Assembly: GCF_001598415.1 (NCBI RefSeq)
Contig: NZ_BCYX01000002.1
Location: 248,001 to 312,000 of the forward strand
From: Sphingomonas mali NBRC 15500
GTDB lineage: Bacteria; Pseudomonadota; Alphaproteobacteria; Sphingomonadales; Sphingomonadaceae
Direction: 5' to 3'
Length of the DNA: 64,000 bases
The notes under the pieces are model-generated. The model saw only the letters and a list, made by a program, of their open reading frames with translations, was not told where the DNA came from and did not search any database. Below, one piece after another: positions 1-8,075 of the stretch. The position numbers and the translations under genes are program-made. Numbering within the stretch: the first letter of the stretch is position 1; each line of letters opens with the position of its first letter.

Positions 1-1503
1 CGTGGCGATCGCATCGTCGCCGGCCTCCTGGAGTGTCAGCGCAAGATCGACAAGAAAGGCTATCTCAGCGCCTTTCCGACCTCCTATTTCGATCGGCTCG
101 CGGTCGGCGCCGACGTGTGGGCGCCCTTCTACACCTTTCACAAGATCTTCGCCGGCCTGCTCGACATGCACGAGCTTGCCGGGAGCGGCGAGGCGCTCGT
201 TATGGTCACCGATATGGCACGCTGGACCGATGCCTGGACCGCGGCACGTGCCGAGCAGGACATGCAGAAGATCCTCGAGGTCGAGTTTGGCGGCATGAAT
301 GACGCGCTGTACCGCCTTGCCGCCATGACCGGCGACGCACAGTGGATCGCGGTGGGCGACCGCTTCACCAAGAAGCGGGTGTTCGAGCCGCTGGCGGGCA
401 GCAAGGACGCCTTGCGCGGGCTGCACATGAACACGCACGTGCCGCAGGTGATCGGCGCCGACCGCCGCTTCGCGCTGACCGGCGACCGTCGCTTCGGCGA
501 GGTATCAGACTTCTTCTGGGACACCGTTACCGGCGTGCGCACTTATGCCACCGGCGGCAGCAGCAACAACGAACATTGGTGCACCGAACCCCACCATCTC
601 GCCGCCGAGTGGGAGAATGGCACCAATCATCAGGAAAGCTGCTGCTCGTACAATATGCTCAAACTCGGCACCCAGCGCTTCCTGCGCAAGCCGAGCGCCG
701 GTATCGCCGATTATTACGAGCGCATCCTGATCAACCAGCGGCTGGCCACGATCCAGCCGGACACCGGGCTCACCGCCTATTTCCTGTCGCTCACGCCCGG
801 CGCGTGGAAGACCTGGGGCACGGAGGAGACCAGCTTCTGGTGCTGCAATGGGTCGGGGCTGGAGGATTTCGCGACGCTCAATCGGATGATCTATGCCCGC
901 GACGCGCAGGGTATCTGGGTCAATCTGTTCATTCCGTCGCGCGTGTCCGGACCCGATGGTGTGCGGCTGCGCCAGGAGACCAGCTTTCCCAACGCACCCT
1001 CCACCACGATCCATGTAGAGGCCACGAACGGGCGGGCATGGACATTGCGCCTGCGCATCCCGGGCTGGACGAGCGAGGCGGCGCGCGTGACGGTGAACGG
1101 CCGCCCGGTCGAAGCGATGGCGGCGCCAGGTACTTATCTCTCGATCACTCGCATTTGGCGCGCCGGCGACAAGGTTACGCTCAACCTGCCCATGACCACC
1201 CGCTGGGAGGCGTTCGACGATCGGCCGAACGTCGCCGCCTTGGTCCACGGGCCGGTGGTGCTGGCGCAGCAATTGCCGCTTGGCGACGTTCCGGCCGCGC
1301 TCATGCACGATCAAGGCCCGGCCATGGCCAAGGCACCGCCCCCAGTACCACCCCTGCGCCTGCCCGCCGACCTGCCTGCCAGAATGCGGCCGATCGTCGG
1401 CAAGCCGTTGCACTTTGTCGCCGATCTCGGCGCCCAAACGGTAGAACTGCGCCCGCTGGCTGACAGTAACGCGCGGTTCGCAGTATATTCGGAAGTCGTT
1501 TAG
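1..1503 (+). CDS. GH127 (DUF1680) beta-L-arabinofuranosidase family glycoside hydrolase, 5' truncated by window edge
   Basis: The frame is open from base 1, so the gene starts before the window and about 500 residues are visible. GH127 enzymes release L-arabinofuranose from plant glycans with a zinc-coordinated cysteine nucleophile. Family landmarks are visible: WAPFYTFHKIFAGLLD near residue 40, NNEHW, then HQESCCSYNMLKL and FWCCNGSG. The Glu-x-Cys and Cys-Cys of the last two match the Zn ligands and nucleophile of the Bifidobacterium enzyme HypBA1. After them comes a beta-sandwich-like C-terminus (WTLRLRIPGW, VTVNGRPVE). Stop is at 1501-1503. The signal peptide, if any, is outside the window. 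No neighbouring gene in the window obviously shares its pathway. Confidence 0.93.
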   Translation, partial: RGDRIVAGLLECQRKIDKKGYLSAFPTSYFDRLAVGADVWAPFYTFHKIFAGLLDMHELAGSGEALVMVTDMARWTDAWTAARAEQDMQKILEVEFGGMNDALYRLAAMTGDAQWIAVGDRFTKKRVFEPLAGSKDALRGLHMNTHVPQVIGADRRFALTGDRRFGEVSDFFWDTVTGVRTYATGGSSNNEHWCTEPHHLAAEWENGTNHQESCCSYNMLKLGTQRFLRKPSAGIADYYERILINQRLATIQPDTGLTAYFLSLTPGAWKTWGTEETSFWCCNGSGLEDFATLNRMIYARDAQGIWVNLFIPSRVSGPDGVRLRQETSFPNAPSTTIHVEATNGRAWTLRLRIPGWTSEAARVTVNGRPVEAMAAPGTYLSITRIWRAGDKVTLNLPMTTRWEAFDDRPNVAALVHGPVVLAQQLPLGDVPAALMHDQGPAMAKAPPPVPPLRLPADLPARMRPIVGKPLHFVADLGAQTVELRPLADSNARFAVYSEVV

Positions 1504-1558
1504 TCGAGACGCCGGGCTGGGCGGTGTCGGAAGGCAGAGCGGCCCGCGCCCTATGCCA

Positions 1559-2350
1559 TCAGGCTGGTGCGCGGCCCGTCACGGCGTTTGCCCGCGAAGA
1601 ATAAGCAATGCGACCCGCGCTATCCGATCGTACCCGCGTGCGCATGCGCGCCTTCAGCGCCGCTTTGTCGCCATCGCTCATCTCGCGGGTGGCCGAGGCC
1701 ATGGCGATCGCGATCTCGACCGAGCCCCAGAAGTCGTCGAAATCCTCGAAAGTGCGCGACACGGTAATCTCTCGCGTCGCGACATCGGCAAGGCCAGCAT
1801 CGAGCCATAGCGAACGAAGCGCGTCCATTCGCGACACTTCGGCGCTCGGCGGGAGCAAGGGCTGGATGCCCGACGCGCGCAGCTCTTCCTGAAGCGGAGC
1901 CATCGGGAATCCGTTGGGCTCGAGCAGATCCCAGACATAGGCCGAAATCGTGCCGCCGGGTTTCACGACCCGCACCATCTCGGCCAGGCCCTTTGCCGGA
2001 TCGGGCACGAAGAAGATGACCAGCGCCATGACCGCGGCGTCGAAACTGCGGTCGCCAACCGGCAGCGCGGTGGCATCGCCCTGCAGGAACTTGGCAATGC
2101 CGGCCCGATGGCGAGAGCGTGCGAAAGCGAGCTGCCCTTCCGAGGGATCGACGCCGACAATCTCTGATGGCGCACAACGCTCGACCAGCAACTCGGTGAA
2201 GGCACCGTTGCCGCAACCGACGTCTATCCAGCGTAGGCCGGCGGCGGGCGCCAGCCAATCGATGAATTCCTCACCGACCAAGCGACTCCACACGCCCATC
2301 ATGCGCTCGTAGGCCGCACCATCGTCGAAACGTATTTGGTTGTCGCCCAT
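1559..2350 (-). CDS. Class I SAM-dependent methyltransferase
   Basis: About 263 residues. The SAM-binding Rossmann core is clear: motif I (WIDVGCGNGAFTELL) near residue 40, an acidic loop (GVDPSEGQL), then DAAVMALVIFFVPDPAKGL and VKPGG. This is the Methyltransf_11 layout of UbiE-like small-molecule methyltransferases; the substrate cannot be read from sequence. An upstream in-frame ATG at 2428 exists. The ATG at 2350 is preferred because GGAGG lies 8 nt before it and the conserved family N-terminus (DNQIRFDDGAAYERMMGVWS) begins there. It is convergent with the GH127 gene, with a 55-nt gap. Confidence 0.85.
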   Translation of the reverse strand: MGDNQIRFDDGAAYERMMGVWSRLVGEEFIDWLAPAAGLRWIDVGCGNGAFTELLVERCAPSEIVGVDPSEGQLAFARSRHRAGIAKFLQGDATALPVGDRSFDAAVMALVIFFVPDPAKGLAEMVRVVKPGGTISAYVWDLLEPNGFPMAPLQEELRASGIQPLLPPSAEVSRMDALRSLWLDAGLADVATREITVSRTFEDFDDFWGSVEIAIAMASATREMSDGDKAALKARMRTRVRSDSAGRIAYSSRANAVTGRAPA

Positions 2351-2526
2351 CGGGCTTGCCTCCACCACCGCAAGGGATCGCTCATATCCATCTGGAGAGC
2401 AACTGGGGTCGACAGCTTTGCGCCCCAATAGCGGTCATTTGAAATCATGTTAGAAAACCCCGAAAGCCGCCATTCGTTCAGACAGAGTCTCCGCCGCTGC
2501 TGTTGGCGGGAGGAGCCGGTCCGTTT

Positions 2527-3180
2527 TTAGCAGGCTCCCGCCTGTTCGGCGCCGTAGCGTGCCTGCGCTTCGGTGTACTTGGACCCAGCATCAGACGAGA
2601 GCTGATCGATCAGCCCGCTGCAGGAAAAGCCGGACATACTCAAATACTGTTTGGCTGAGCGCACCGCCTGCTCATTCCAGTCCACGTTTAGGCTATCAAC
2701 CGCTGCCGTGGCATCCGCCACATCATACCCGTTGCCAGCGTCGGATGAGAGCTGTTCAATTAAACCTCGACGTGAGAATCCGGTCATGTCGAGATACTGA
2801 CGCGCGCTGCGCGCCGCATTCGCCCGGGGACCGAAGAGGCCTACGCCTGCGAGGCTCGCCGATTCTTCGCCGGTTATCGGGGCTGGATCTGCACCTGCGG
2901 GCGCGCTTGATGCTTTGCTCGGAGTTTCTCTAGTCACCACGTTTGGCGAAGGCGCGGTTTGAACACTTGGCCTCGCAAGCAACCCGATAGTTCCGAGCGC
3001 GACTAGGACACCCAAACTTATCAGGCAACCGGTTCCGCGTCCCTTCCCATTATCTGAGGAAGAGGAACTGCCGAGACCGGACAACTCATTCCCGAAGGAA
3101 TGACCGCAAAAGCGACAGATCTTCGCTTCAGCCTTAACGATTTCGGCACACTGCGGGCACTTCTTCTCGTCTGCTTCCAA
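2527..3180 (-). CDS. Zinc-ribbon, single-TM protein with two Ltp-family helical repeats
   Basis: 217 residues, apparently TTG-initiated (codon at 3180-3178) with a GGGGAA ribosome site 5 nt upstream. Order of parts: a four-cysteine zinc ribbon at residues 8-28 (CPQCAEIV ... CRFCGHSF), a Ser/Gly linker, one membrane segment near 51-67 (GCLISLGVLVALGTIGLL), a Pro/Ser/Ala-rich stretch, then two tandem copies of a helical unit (ARSARQYLDMTGFSRRGLIEQLSSDAG and VRSAKQYLSMSGFSCSGLIDQLSSDAG, separated by about 50 residues). That unit is the Ltp/host-cell-surface-lipoprotein domain (PF07553), known from a phage superinfection-exclusion lipoprotein of Streptococcus phage TP-J34. The ribbon should lie in the cytoplasm and the repeats outside. 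Function is unknown; a phage-entry role is only an inference from the domain. Confidence 0.75.
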   Translation of the reverse strand: MEADEKKCPQCAEIVKAEAKICRFCGHSFGNELSGLGSSSSSDNGKGRGTGCLISLGVLVALGTIGLLARPSVQTAPSPNVVTRETPSKASSAPAGADPAPITGEESASLAGVGLFGPRANAARSARQYLDMTGFSRRGLIEQLSSDAGNGYDVADATAAVDSLNVDWNEQAVRSAKQYLSMSGFSCSGLIDQLSSDAGSKYTEAQARYGAEQAGAC

Positions 3181-3272
3181 TGTTCTTCCCCTTATCCGGG
3201 CGTCACATGAGCTTGCGGCAACGTTTGAGTCAGCGTCGCGAGCTTAGAGTAAAGAACGCAAGGAAATGGTGA

Positions 3273-3731
3273 TCACCCACCAAGTAACTTCACTTTCTCC
3301 GCCATGAATTCGGCTTGGGTGAGTAATCCTTTTTCGAGCAATTCAGCCAGCTTAGATAGTTGCTCCGCTGTGGACACCGCTCCAGCCACCGGTGCGGTGG
3401 GTGCTTTCGCCGCGGCAACGCGTCTCTCAATCTCATCCCTCAGGCGGGCGAAGTCTGCGTTTTGCGACGATCGAAACATGATGCTGTTTTCATCGGTCGC
3501 CGCGTCAAAGGCGCCGCCTCGCGCCTCAATACCGCCCAGAATTGAGAATTGAATATAGCCATTCAAAAGCCCAGCCTTTTTGAACTGCACGGCTGAAATG
3601 CTGACATATGGAATGCGCTTTTCGCCCTTAAGGCCTTGGGTGAGAAGGCCGAGAACGCCTCTGCGATGAATCGTAAGCGAGTCGGCCGTTAGCTCCACCT
3701 GCCCATTATGGCCTTTGAACGTCTCTGACAT
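3273..3731 (-). CDS. DUF4429/SHOCT domain protein
   Basis: 152 residues. The first 105 residues form a PH-like beta domain of the DUF4429 type (VELTADSLTIHRRG, KRIPYVSISAVQFKKAG, IQFSILGG). A short linker follows, then a C-terminal SHOCT helix pair (LSKLAELLEKGLLTQAEFMAEK, ending KVKLLGG), a small motif found at the ends of membrane or oligomeric proteins. No signal peptide or TM segment is seen. It lies on the same strand as the zinc-ribbon/Ltp gene, with 92 nt between them. Both are small accessory proteins of unknown role. Confidence 0.75.
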   Translation of the reverse strand: MSETFKGHNGQVELTADSLTIHRRGVLGLLTQGLKGEKRIPYVSISAVQFKKAGLLNGYIQFSILGGIEARGGAFDAATDENSIMFRSSQNADFARLRDEIERRVAAAKAPTAPVAGAVSTAEQLSKLAELLEKGLLTQAEFMAEKVKLLGG

Positions 3732-4062
3732 TTGCCCCCGCGCGAATAAAAGCGCTAAATTTCCTACGCATCCAGTAACGACAAAACATTAGCACATTTG
3801 CAAGTGCTGTAATTGAATCCACCCTTCGAAAGGGGACGGCTCGAAGCCCGAGCGCCCAACGTATCCGCTCTGTGGTAGAGCGCGATGCGACGGCAGCAAC
3901 GCGCCCCAATCCCGGACGTCCGACGGCAGGTTCAATAGCCAGAAAGCGCCGCAAGAATTCGATGCGTAATCATCCGCCTACGCCGCGGTCTTGCGACAAT
4001 CTCCCGGCTGCTTTTTGCGACGACGTTGCCGCGCCAACGTACGGGCGAACATTAAAACCGTT
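3732..4062. other. 331-nt intergenic stretch without a recognisable gene
   Basis: Lies upstream of the SHOCT gene and downstream of the 338-residue unrecognised gene. Short open frames are present on both strands, but none has a convincing ribosome site or a familiar protein. The part next to 3780 is AT-richer and is the likely promoter of the SHOCT gene. No tRNA fold or terminator was found. Confidence 0.4.
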
Positions 4063-5079
4063 TCAGTCTGGGCGCGCGATGATGGACACGACGGCAACCG
4101 TCGAAGCCGACGCTTCGACACACAAAGCGGCCAACTGCCGCGTTGCAGTTCGACGGTGTTGCAGATTGAGCGCCAGCGCCAGCGACGCCCGGTGGTGCGC
4201 CCGAACTTCCTTGTAACTTTCGCCGGGAAAGACGTGCGCGATATAGGCTTCCAGCATTCGATTGGCGTCAGTTTTGCTCGCCTCAACGCCGTCAATCGTC
4301 TTGTGAATTCCCGGATCAAAAACCGCTTGCGCCAGCGAGATAATAACTTCGCGACACAGCAGCCCAATAGCCTGATAGTCTTCTTCGGCGGACGCTAGTT
4401 CGAATTGCGAACGTGCCTTCGACAGCGTTCGGTCAACGCGTTCCCATCCTGTTGCGTCGCGTTGCGGGGACGGAAGCGTTGATCGCTTCGCCATTGCGGT
4501 AACCGCCGGGCCAAACAGTTGGTTAATGTAGTGGCGCCGCTCTGCCCATCGCCCAAAATGTTCGCTCCAATAATGATACCATGCCCACAGATCGTCATGC
4601 GGGTTTTCGTATTTCGCATCGACGGGCAGCGCTTCACGAAGTCGGGCTTCGCGAGCGATGTAATAGTCGTTCACGTCTTGAATGCGGACACCACCGCCCG
4701 TCGCGACCGCAATCATCATATCGCGGTGAATAATCAGTTCGGCCAGCATCGCGACGCCACCTTCGACCGTTGCGTTGCGGATGGTTTCGACGCGTATATC
4801 GTCAAAGGTCGAGTTGCTTTGGTATCCGGCGGATATTGCTTCCGCGACACGCTTGCGATCAGCGGGGGGTAGCGCTTTCAACGCTGCATCAACGGGCGCG
4901 GGCGCCACGACAACCGCCGCATCGGGTGGAAGGTCGTCGTCGCCGTACCACTTTCCATCGGACGTCCATTCGTCCTCGACACGCCAAATCGCGATCGAAC
5001 ATACGCTCAACAACGTCGAAAGATCGAAGCGGTGAAGGCTTTCGAGAAACTTGCGCGCGAAGTCGATTGCGTCAGTCAT
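4063..5079 (-). CDS. Unrecognised 338-residue protein, helix-rich C-terminus
   Basis: Not assigned to a named family. It has no signal peptide or TM segment. The N-terminal half is rich in Asp and Trp (IAIWRVEDEWTSDGKWYGDD; WAWYHYWSEHFGRWAERRHY in the middle). The last 110 residues are helical: DYQAIGLLCREVIISLAQAV, then YKEVRAHHRASLALALNLQH and RRTATRQLAALC. This tail resembles the AbiV/HEPN-like C-terminal helical tails seen by eye in some defence-associated proteins, but that is an impression. The start overlaps the stop of the 72-residue frame upstream by ATGA, suggesting coupled translation. Codon use looks less GC-biased than the hydrolase upstream, which may mean transfer. Confidence 0.6.
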   Translation of the reverse strand: MTDAIDFARKFLESLHRFDLSTLLSVCSIAIWRVEDEWTSDGKWYGDDDLPPDAAVVVAPAPVDAALKALPPADRKRVAEAISAGYQSNSTFDDIRVETIRNATVEGGVAMLAELIIHRDMMIAVATGGGVRIQDVNDYYIAREARLREALPVDAKYENPHDDLWAWYHYWSEHFGRWAERRHYINQLFGPAVTAMAKRSTLPSPQRDATGWERVDRTLSKARSQFELASAEEDYQAIGLLCREVIISLAQAVFDPGIHKTIDGVEASKTDANRMLEAYIAHVFPGESYKEVRAHHRASLALALNLQHRRTATRQLAALCVEASASTVAVVSIIARPD

Positions 5080-5294
5080 GTTCGCTTGTTGATCGACGCA
5101 CTGTTTGTTGCAAGCGCGAGCGCGGTAGCGACGATCCTTGAGAGTAGCATCATCGGCGGATCAACTATCCGCTTAACTCTCTGCGCGAAGACGGCCGCTT
5201 TCTCGAATTTCGCCGCAAAAGCCGCCAGTCCACAATCGGCCCAATTCCAGCCATTCCAGCTAGCCCAGCCAACTAGGCTAGGCTTATCCATCAA
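5076..5294 (-). CDS. Small unrecognised protein, coupled to the 338-residue gene
   Basis: 72 codons. The N-terminus is Trp/Gly-rich (GWASWNGWNWADCG) and the C-terminal half has a moderately hydrophobic helix (MMLLSRIVATALALATNSAS) that could be membrane-associated. The stop overlaps the next start as ATGA, the strongest argument that it is translated. No clear ribosome site is visible and no family is recognised, so a chance frame cannot be excluded. Confidence 0.35.
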   Translation of the reverse strand: MMDKPSLVGWASWNGWNWADCGLAAFAAKFEKAAVFAQRVKRIVDPPMMLLSRIVATALALATNSASINKRT

Positions 5295-5315
5295 TCGTTC
5301 GAGCCGCCGTTCGCC

Positions 5316-7007
5316 CTACGGCACCAAAGTCGGCTTGGTCGACGGCTCCCACACATCGCTGCTGGTTGCGACCAACTCCTTCATGTTGGTCCACGTCCGC
5401 CGCCCCGGGATCGACGGCGCCCCCAGCACGACGGCGCGGGCATAAGCGATGATCCGGTCCTGCACGCGAAGCTTCTCCTCGGTCGGCCACGTCTCCCAGG
5501 CATGCGGGCCGCGCACCACGACCAGGTCCTTCAACCCCTTCACCCGCTCATACGACGCGATCTCGCCTTCCAGACCGTCCGCATAACACCACAGCCCCCG
5601 CGCGAAGAACGCGCTCGGCCATTTGCTCATGCCCGCGAGGATCGCCGAACTGGGGAAGAACACGATATTGTTCTCTTCCTCGATCCCGCCGATGAACAAC
5701 CCGCGATCGCGGCCCGGCCCGCGTCCGTCGTCCTTGGGGCTGGTTTCGGATTCGAGATAGCCGACGCCGCTCGAGAAATCGGCGACCAGGATCGCGCCCT
5801 TGATGTGCGGGTCGCGGCGCGGCGCGGTGCAGGCGATCTTGGGCAGGTCGTAGCTGCAATCCTTGTCGAAATTTATCGTCATCGCCCAGCCGCTGGCCAT
5901 CGTGCCGCGCGAGCTGCCCATGAAGAAGACCGGCAGGCCCCCGCTCGGATCGCCGCCATAGGCCGCCGCGGCGGCGTCCGCGCCCTGGGTCAGCCGGCCG
6001 TCGGGACCGAGCGCGCGCATCCCCTTCCCGCTCCGCAGCGCGGCGACGATGTCGAGCAGATCATGCCCCTGCTGCAGCGTGTTGGTGTCGCTATAGCCAC
6101 CCGAAATGCCCACGCCGCGGCGGTCCATCGCCAGCACGTCGAATCCCGCCTGATGCAGGCGATACCAGGCCTGGCGCCAGAAGCGCTCGCCCTGCACGCC
6201 GGTGCCGCCCTTCGGCCAGTCGTCGTCGGGAATGGTCACGCCGGTCCTGGGGTCGATCGTATAGGCGACGTCCTTGGGGTCATCGAGCGCGGTGACGCGG
6301 TCGCCGCCGCCGCCGTTCATGACGATCAGCGCGCGTTTGCGGCCGCCTTTTCCGTCATCGATCCCGGCGCCGCGGATGTACCAGCCGCGCAGCCGGATAT
6401 CGCCGGTCATCTTCATGTGGATGCGTTCATACGCCTCCACCGGCGCGGTGAATTCGACGATTTGCGTGTCGCCATCGGCCGCCGCGATCGGCTCGTTATA
6501 GGGCGCCCTCGCGAAGAAGCCGGGCCGGCGGATCTGGCTGAGGTCGGTATCCCCGCCCTTCTCGTCGATCTTGCCGAGCAGGTACCGCGCGTGAGCGTCC
6601 TTCAGCGCATATTCCTTGTTCGGCGGGTGCCGCTTGAGCACCTGCTCATAGACGCGCTTGTGGCACTTCTTGTCCTCCTTGCACTTCTTCCAGCGCTTGC
6701 GGAGCTTATCGTCGGTGAAGTTGGTGACGTAGAAGTCGCCGCGATAGCCCTTGGGCTTGTGCGCCGCGACGCTGGTGAAGGGAATGCACGTCCGGGGCCC
6801 CGCCTTGGTCGGCAGGATATAGCCCGGCAGCTTCATGTCGCGGTCATAGGCGACATAGGCCTCGCACTCGGCCGGCGGGAACATCGCCGCCGGAACCGCC
6901 AGCGGCTTGGCACGCTTGGCGTGCTTGCCATGGTCCTTGGCCTCGGCGGCCGTCGCGCAGGTCACCGCTCCCACTAAGGCGAGCAAGACGGCGGTCCACT
7001 TCTTCAT
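5316..7007 (-). CDS. Secreted alpha/beta hydrolase, about 563 residues
   Basis: A Sec signal peptide (MKKWTAVLLALVGAVTCATAAEA) places it outside the inner membrane. The hydrolase core is visible: GPR/RRG oxyanion-type segment (LAMDRRGVGISGGYSD) near residue 300, nucleophile elbow GSSRG near residue 365, and a C-terminal VRGPHAWETW that probably holds the catalytic His. It is longer than typical esterases because of an N-terminal Lys/Cys-rich extension of about 180 residues. ATG at 7007 has GGAGAG 5 nt upstream. It starts 24 nt after the hydroxyproline dehydratase stop and probably shares its transcript. Substrate unknown; an ester or amide in the same scavenging pathway is inferred from context. 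Confidence 0.8.
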   Translation of the reverse strand: MKKWTAVLLALVGAVTCATAAEAKDHGKHAKRAKPLAVPAAMFPPAECEAYVAYDRDMKLPGYILPTKAGPRTCIPFTSVAAHKPKGYRGDFYVTNFTDDKLRKRWKKCKEDKKCHKRVYEQVLKRHPPNKEYALKDAHARYLLGKIDEKGGDTDLSQIRRPGFFARAPYNEPIAAADGDTQIVEFTAPVEAYERIHMKMTGDIRLRGWYIRGAGIDDGKGGRKRALIVMNGGGGDRVTALDDPKDVAYTIDPRTGVTIPDDDWPKGGTGVQGERFWRQAWYRLHQAGFDVLAMDRRGVGISGGYSDTNTLQQGHDLLDIVAALRSGKGMRALGPDGRLTQGADAAAAAYGGDPSGGLPVFFMGSSRGTMASGWAMTINFDKDCSYDLPKIACTAPRRDPHIKGAILVADFSSGVGYLESETSPKDDGRGPGRDRGLFIGGIEEENNIVFFPSSAILAGMSKWPSAFFARGLWCYADGLEGEIASYERVKGLKDLVVVRGPHAWETWPTEEKLRVQDRIIAYARAVVLGAPSIPGRRTWTNMKELVATSSDVWEPSTKPTLVP

Positions 7008-7031
7008 GTCGCTCTCCAGGTCGGATGTTGT

Positions 7032-8075
7032 CTATCGGGGCAGATCGGCGAACCGCGCCGGCAGCTCGAAACCATGGGCGAAACGGTCGCCGGGTTCGGC
7101 GACGAACTCGCTGCGCGCGGCATAATAGGAACGGCCGGCGACGCGGATGCGCGAGACGGCGCCATCGTCGCGTTGCTCGTGCCGGGCCAGCGTGCCGGCA
7201 AAGCCTTCGCCCGACACGCCGCGGATCTCGCATTGCTGGCCGACCGTCATCTCGCCGCGCGCGGCCGCCAGCGCGATCCGTGCCGTCACCCCGCTGCCGG
7301 TCGGCGAGCGATCGATCTGCCCCTCGGCAAAGATGCAGAGATTGTAGCTCGGCCGCCCGCCATGATCGCCGAGCGCCACATCGTCGGTCAGGATCGTGCC
7401 GTACAGGAACGACAGATCGCGCTCGGTCGGGTGCTCGATCGCGATGGCCGCGCGCACCGCATTGGTGATTGCCACGCCCGCCGCGACGAGGTCGGCGAGC
7501 GGCGTATCGATCAGCGACAGGCCGAGCCGCGAGGCGGGCAGGATCGCATAATAGGCGCCGCCGAATGCGATATCGAAGCCGACCGGCCCAAACCCCGGCA
7601 CGTCGACCGATTGATCGAGATGGCTGGCGAACGAGTCGACGCTTTCGAATGCGACCAGCGGGGCGCCGCCATCGCCCGCCGCCTCGACCTCGACCCGAAC
7701 GACGCCGCACGGCGCCTCGAGTCCGAAGCTGGCGCGCCCGTCGACCATCGCAACGCGGCCGGTATCGACCGCCCAGCGGCCGATCGCGATCGTCGCGTGG
7801 CCGCACATCGTGCTATAGCCTTCCTGGTGCGTGAACAGCACCGCAAGGTCGGCGTCGGGATGGCACGGCGCGGTCGGAATGACGCCGTACATGCCGGCAT
7901 GACCGCGCGGTTCGAGCATCAGCATGCGCCTCAAATCGTCGAACCGCTCCAGCGCGTCGCGCCGCTTCTCCAGGATCGTCGCGCCGCGAAGCTCGGGATA
8001 ACCACGCTCAACGATCCGCACGGGCTCGGCCGCGGTATGCAGATCGACGACATGAAGGATTCGAGGGTCAGCCAA
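7032..8075 (-). CDS. trans-3-hydroxy-L-proline dehydratase (proline racemase family)
   Basis: 347 residues. It removes water from trans-3-hydroxy-L-proline to give pyrroline-2-carboxylate. The proline racemase fold is clear: MCGHATIAIGRWAVDTGR carries the first catalytic Cys (Cys91), while the second catalytic position reads DRSPTGSGVTAR with Thr259. Racemases and 4-hydroxyproline epimerases have Cys at this position; T3LHyp dehydratases have Thr. The apparent start is TTG at 8075, with GGGAG about 9 nt upstream; a longer frame to 8207 has no family homology. It overlaps the upstream reductase gene by 8 nt, and the hydrolase follows after 24 nt. Confidence 0.9.
   Translation of the reverse strand: MADPRILHVVDLHTAAEPVRIVERGYPELRGATILEKRRDALERFDDLRRMLMLEPRGHAGMYGVIPTAPCHPDADLAVLFTHQEGYSTMCGHATIAIGRWAVDTGRVAMVDGRASFGLEAPCGVVRVEVEAAGDGGAPLVAFESVDSFASHLDQSVDVPGFGPVGFDIAFGGAYYAILPASRLGLSLIDTPLADLVAAGVAITNAVRAAIAIEHPTERDLSFLYGTILTDDVALGDHGGRPSYNLCIFAEGQIDRSPTGSGVTARIALAAARGEMTVGQQCEIRGVSGEGFAGTLARHEQRDDGAVSRIRVAGRSYYAARSEFVAEPGDRFAHGFELPARFADLPR

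Noticed and set aside
3835..3900. tRNA-like stretch (GGTAGAGCGC)
   Set aside because: Acceptor, anticodon and T-arm pairing cannot be formed.
5502..6977. 491-codon plus-strand frame opposite the secreted hydrolase
   Set aside because: Arg/His/Ala-rich antisense shadow of a gene with a signal peptide and GxSxG motif on the minus strand.
7032..8075. 4-hydroxyproline epimerase or proline racemase
   Set aside because: The second catalytic position is Thr259, not Cys, which marks the dehydratase branch.
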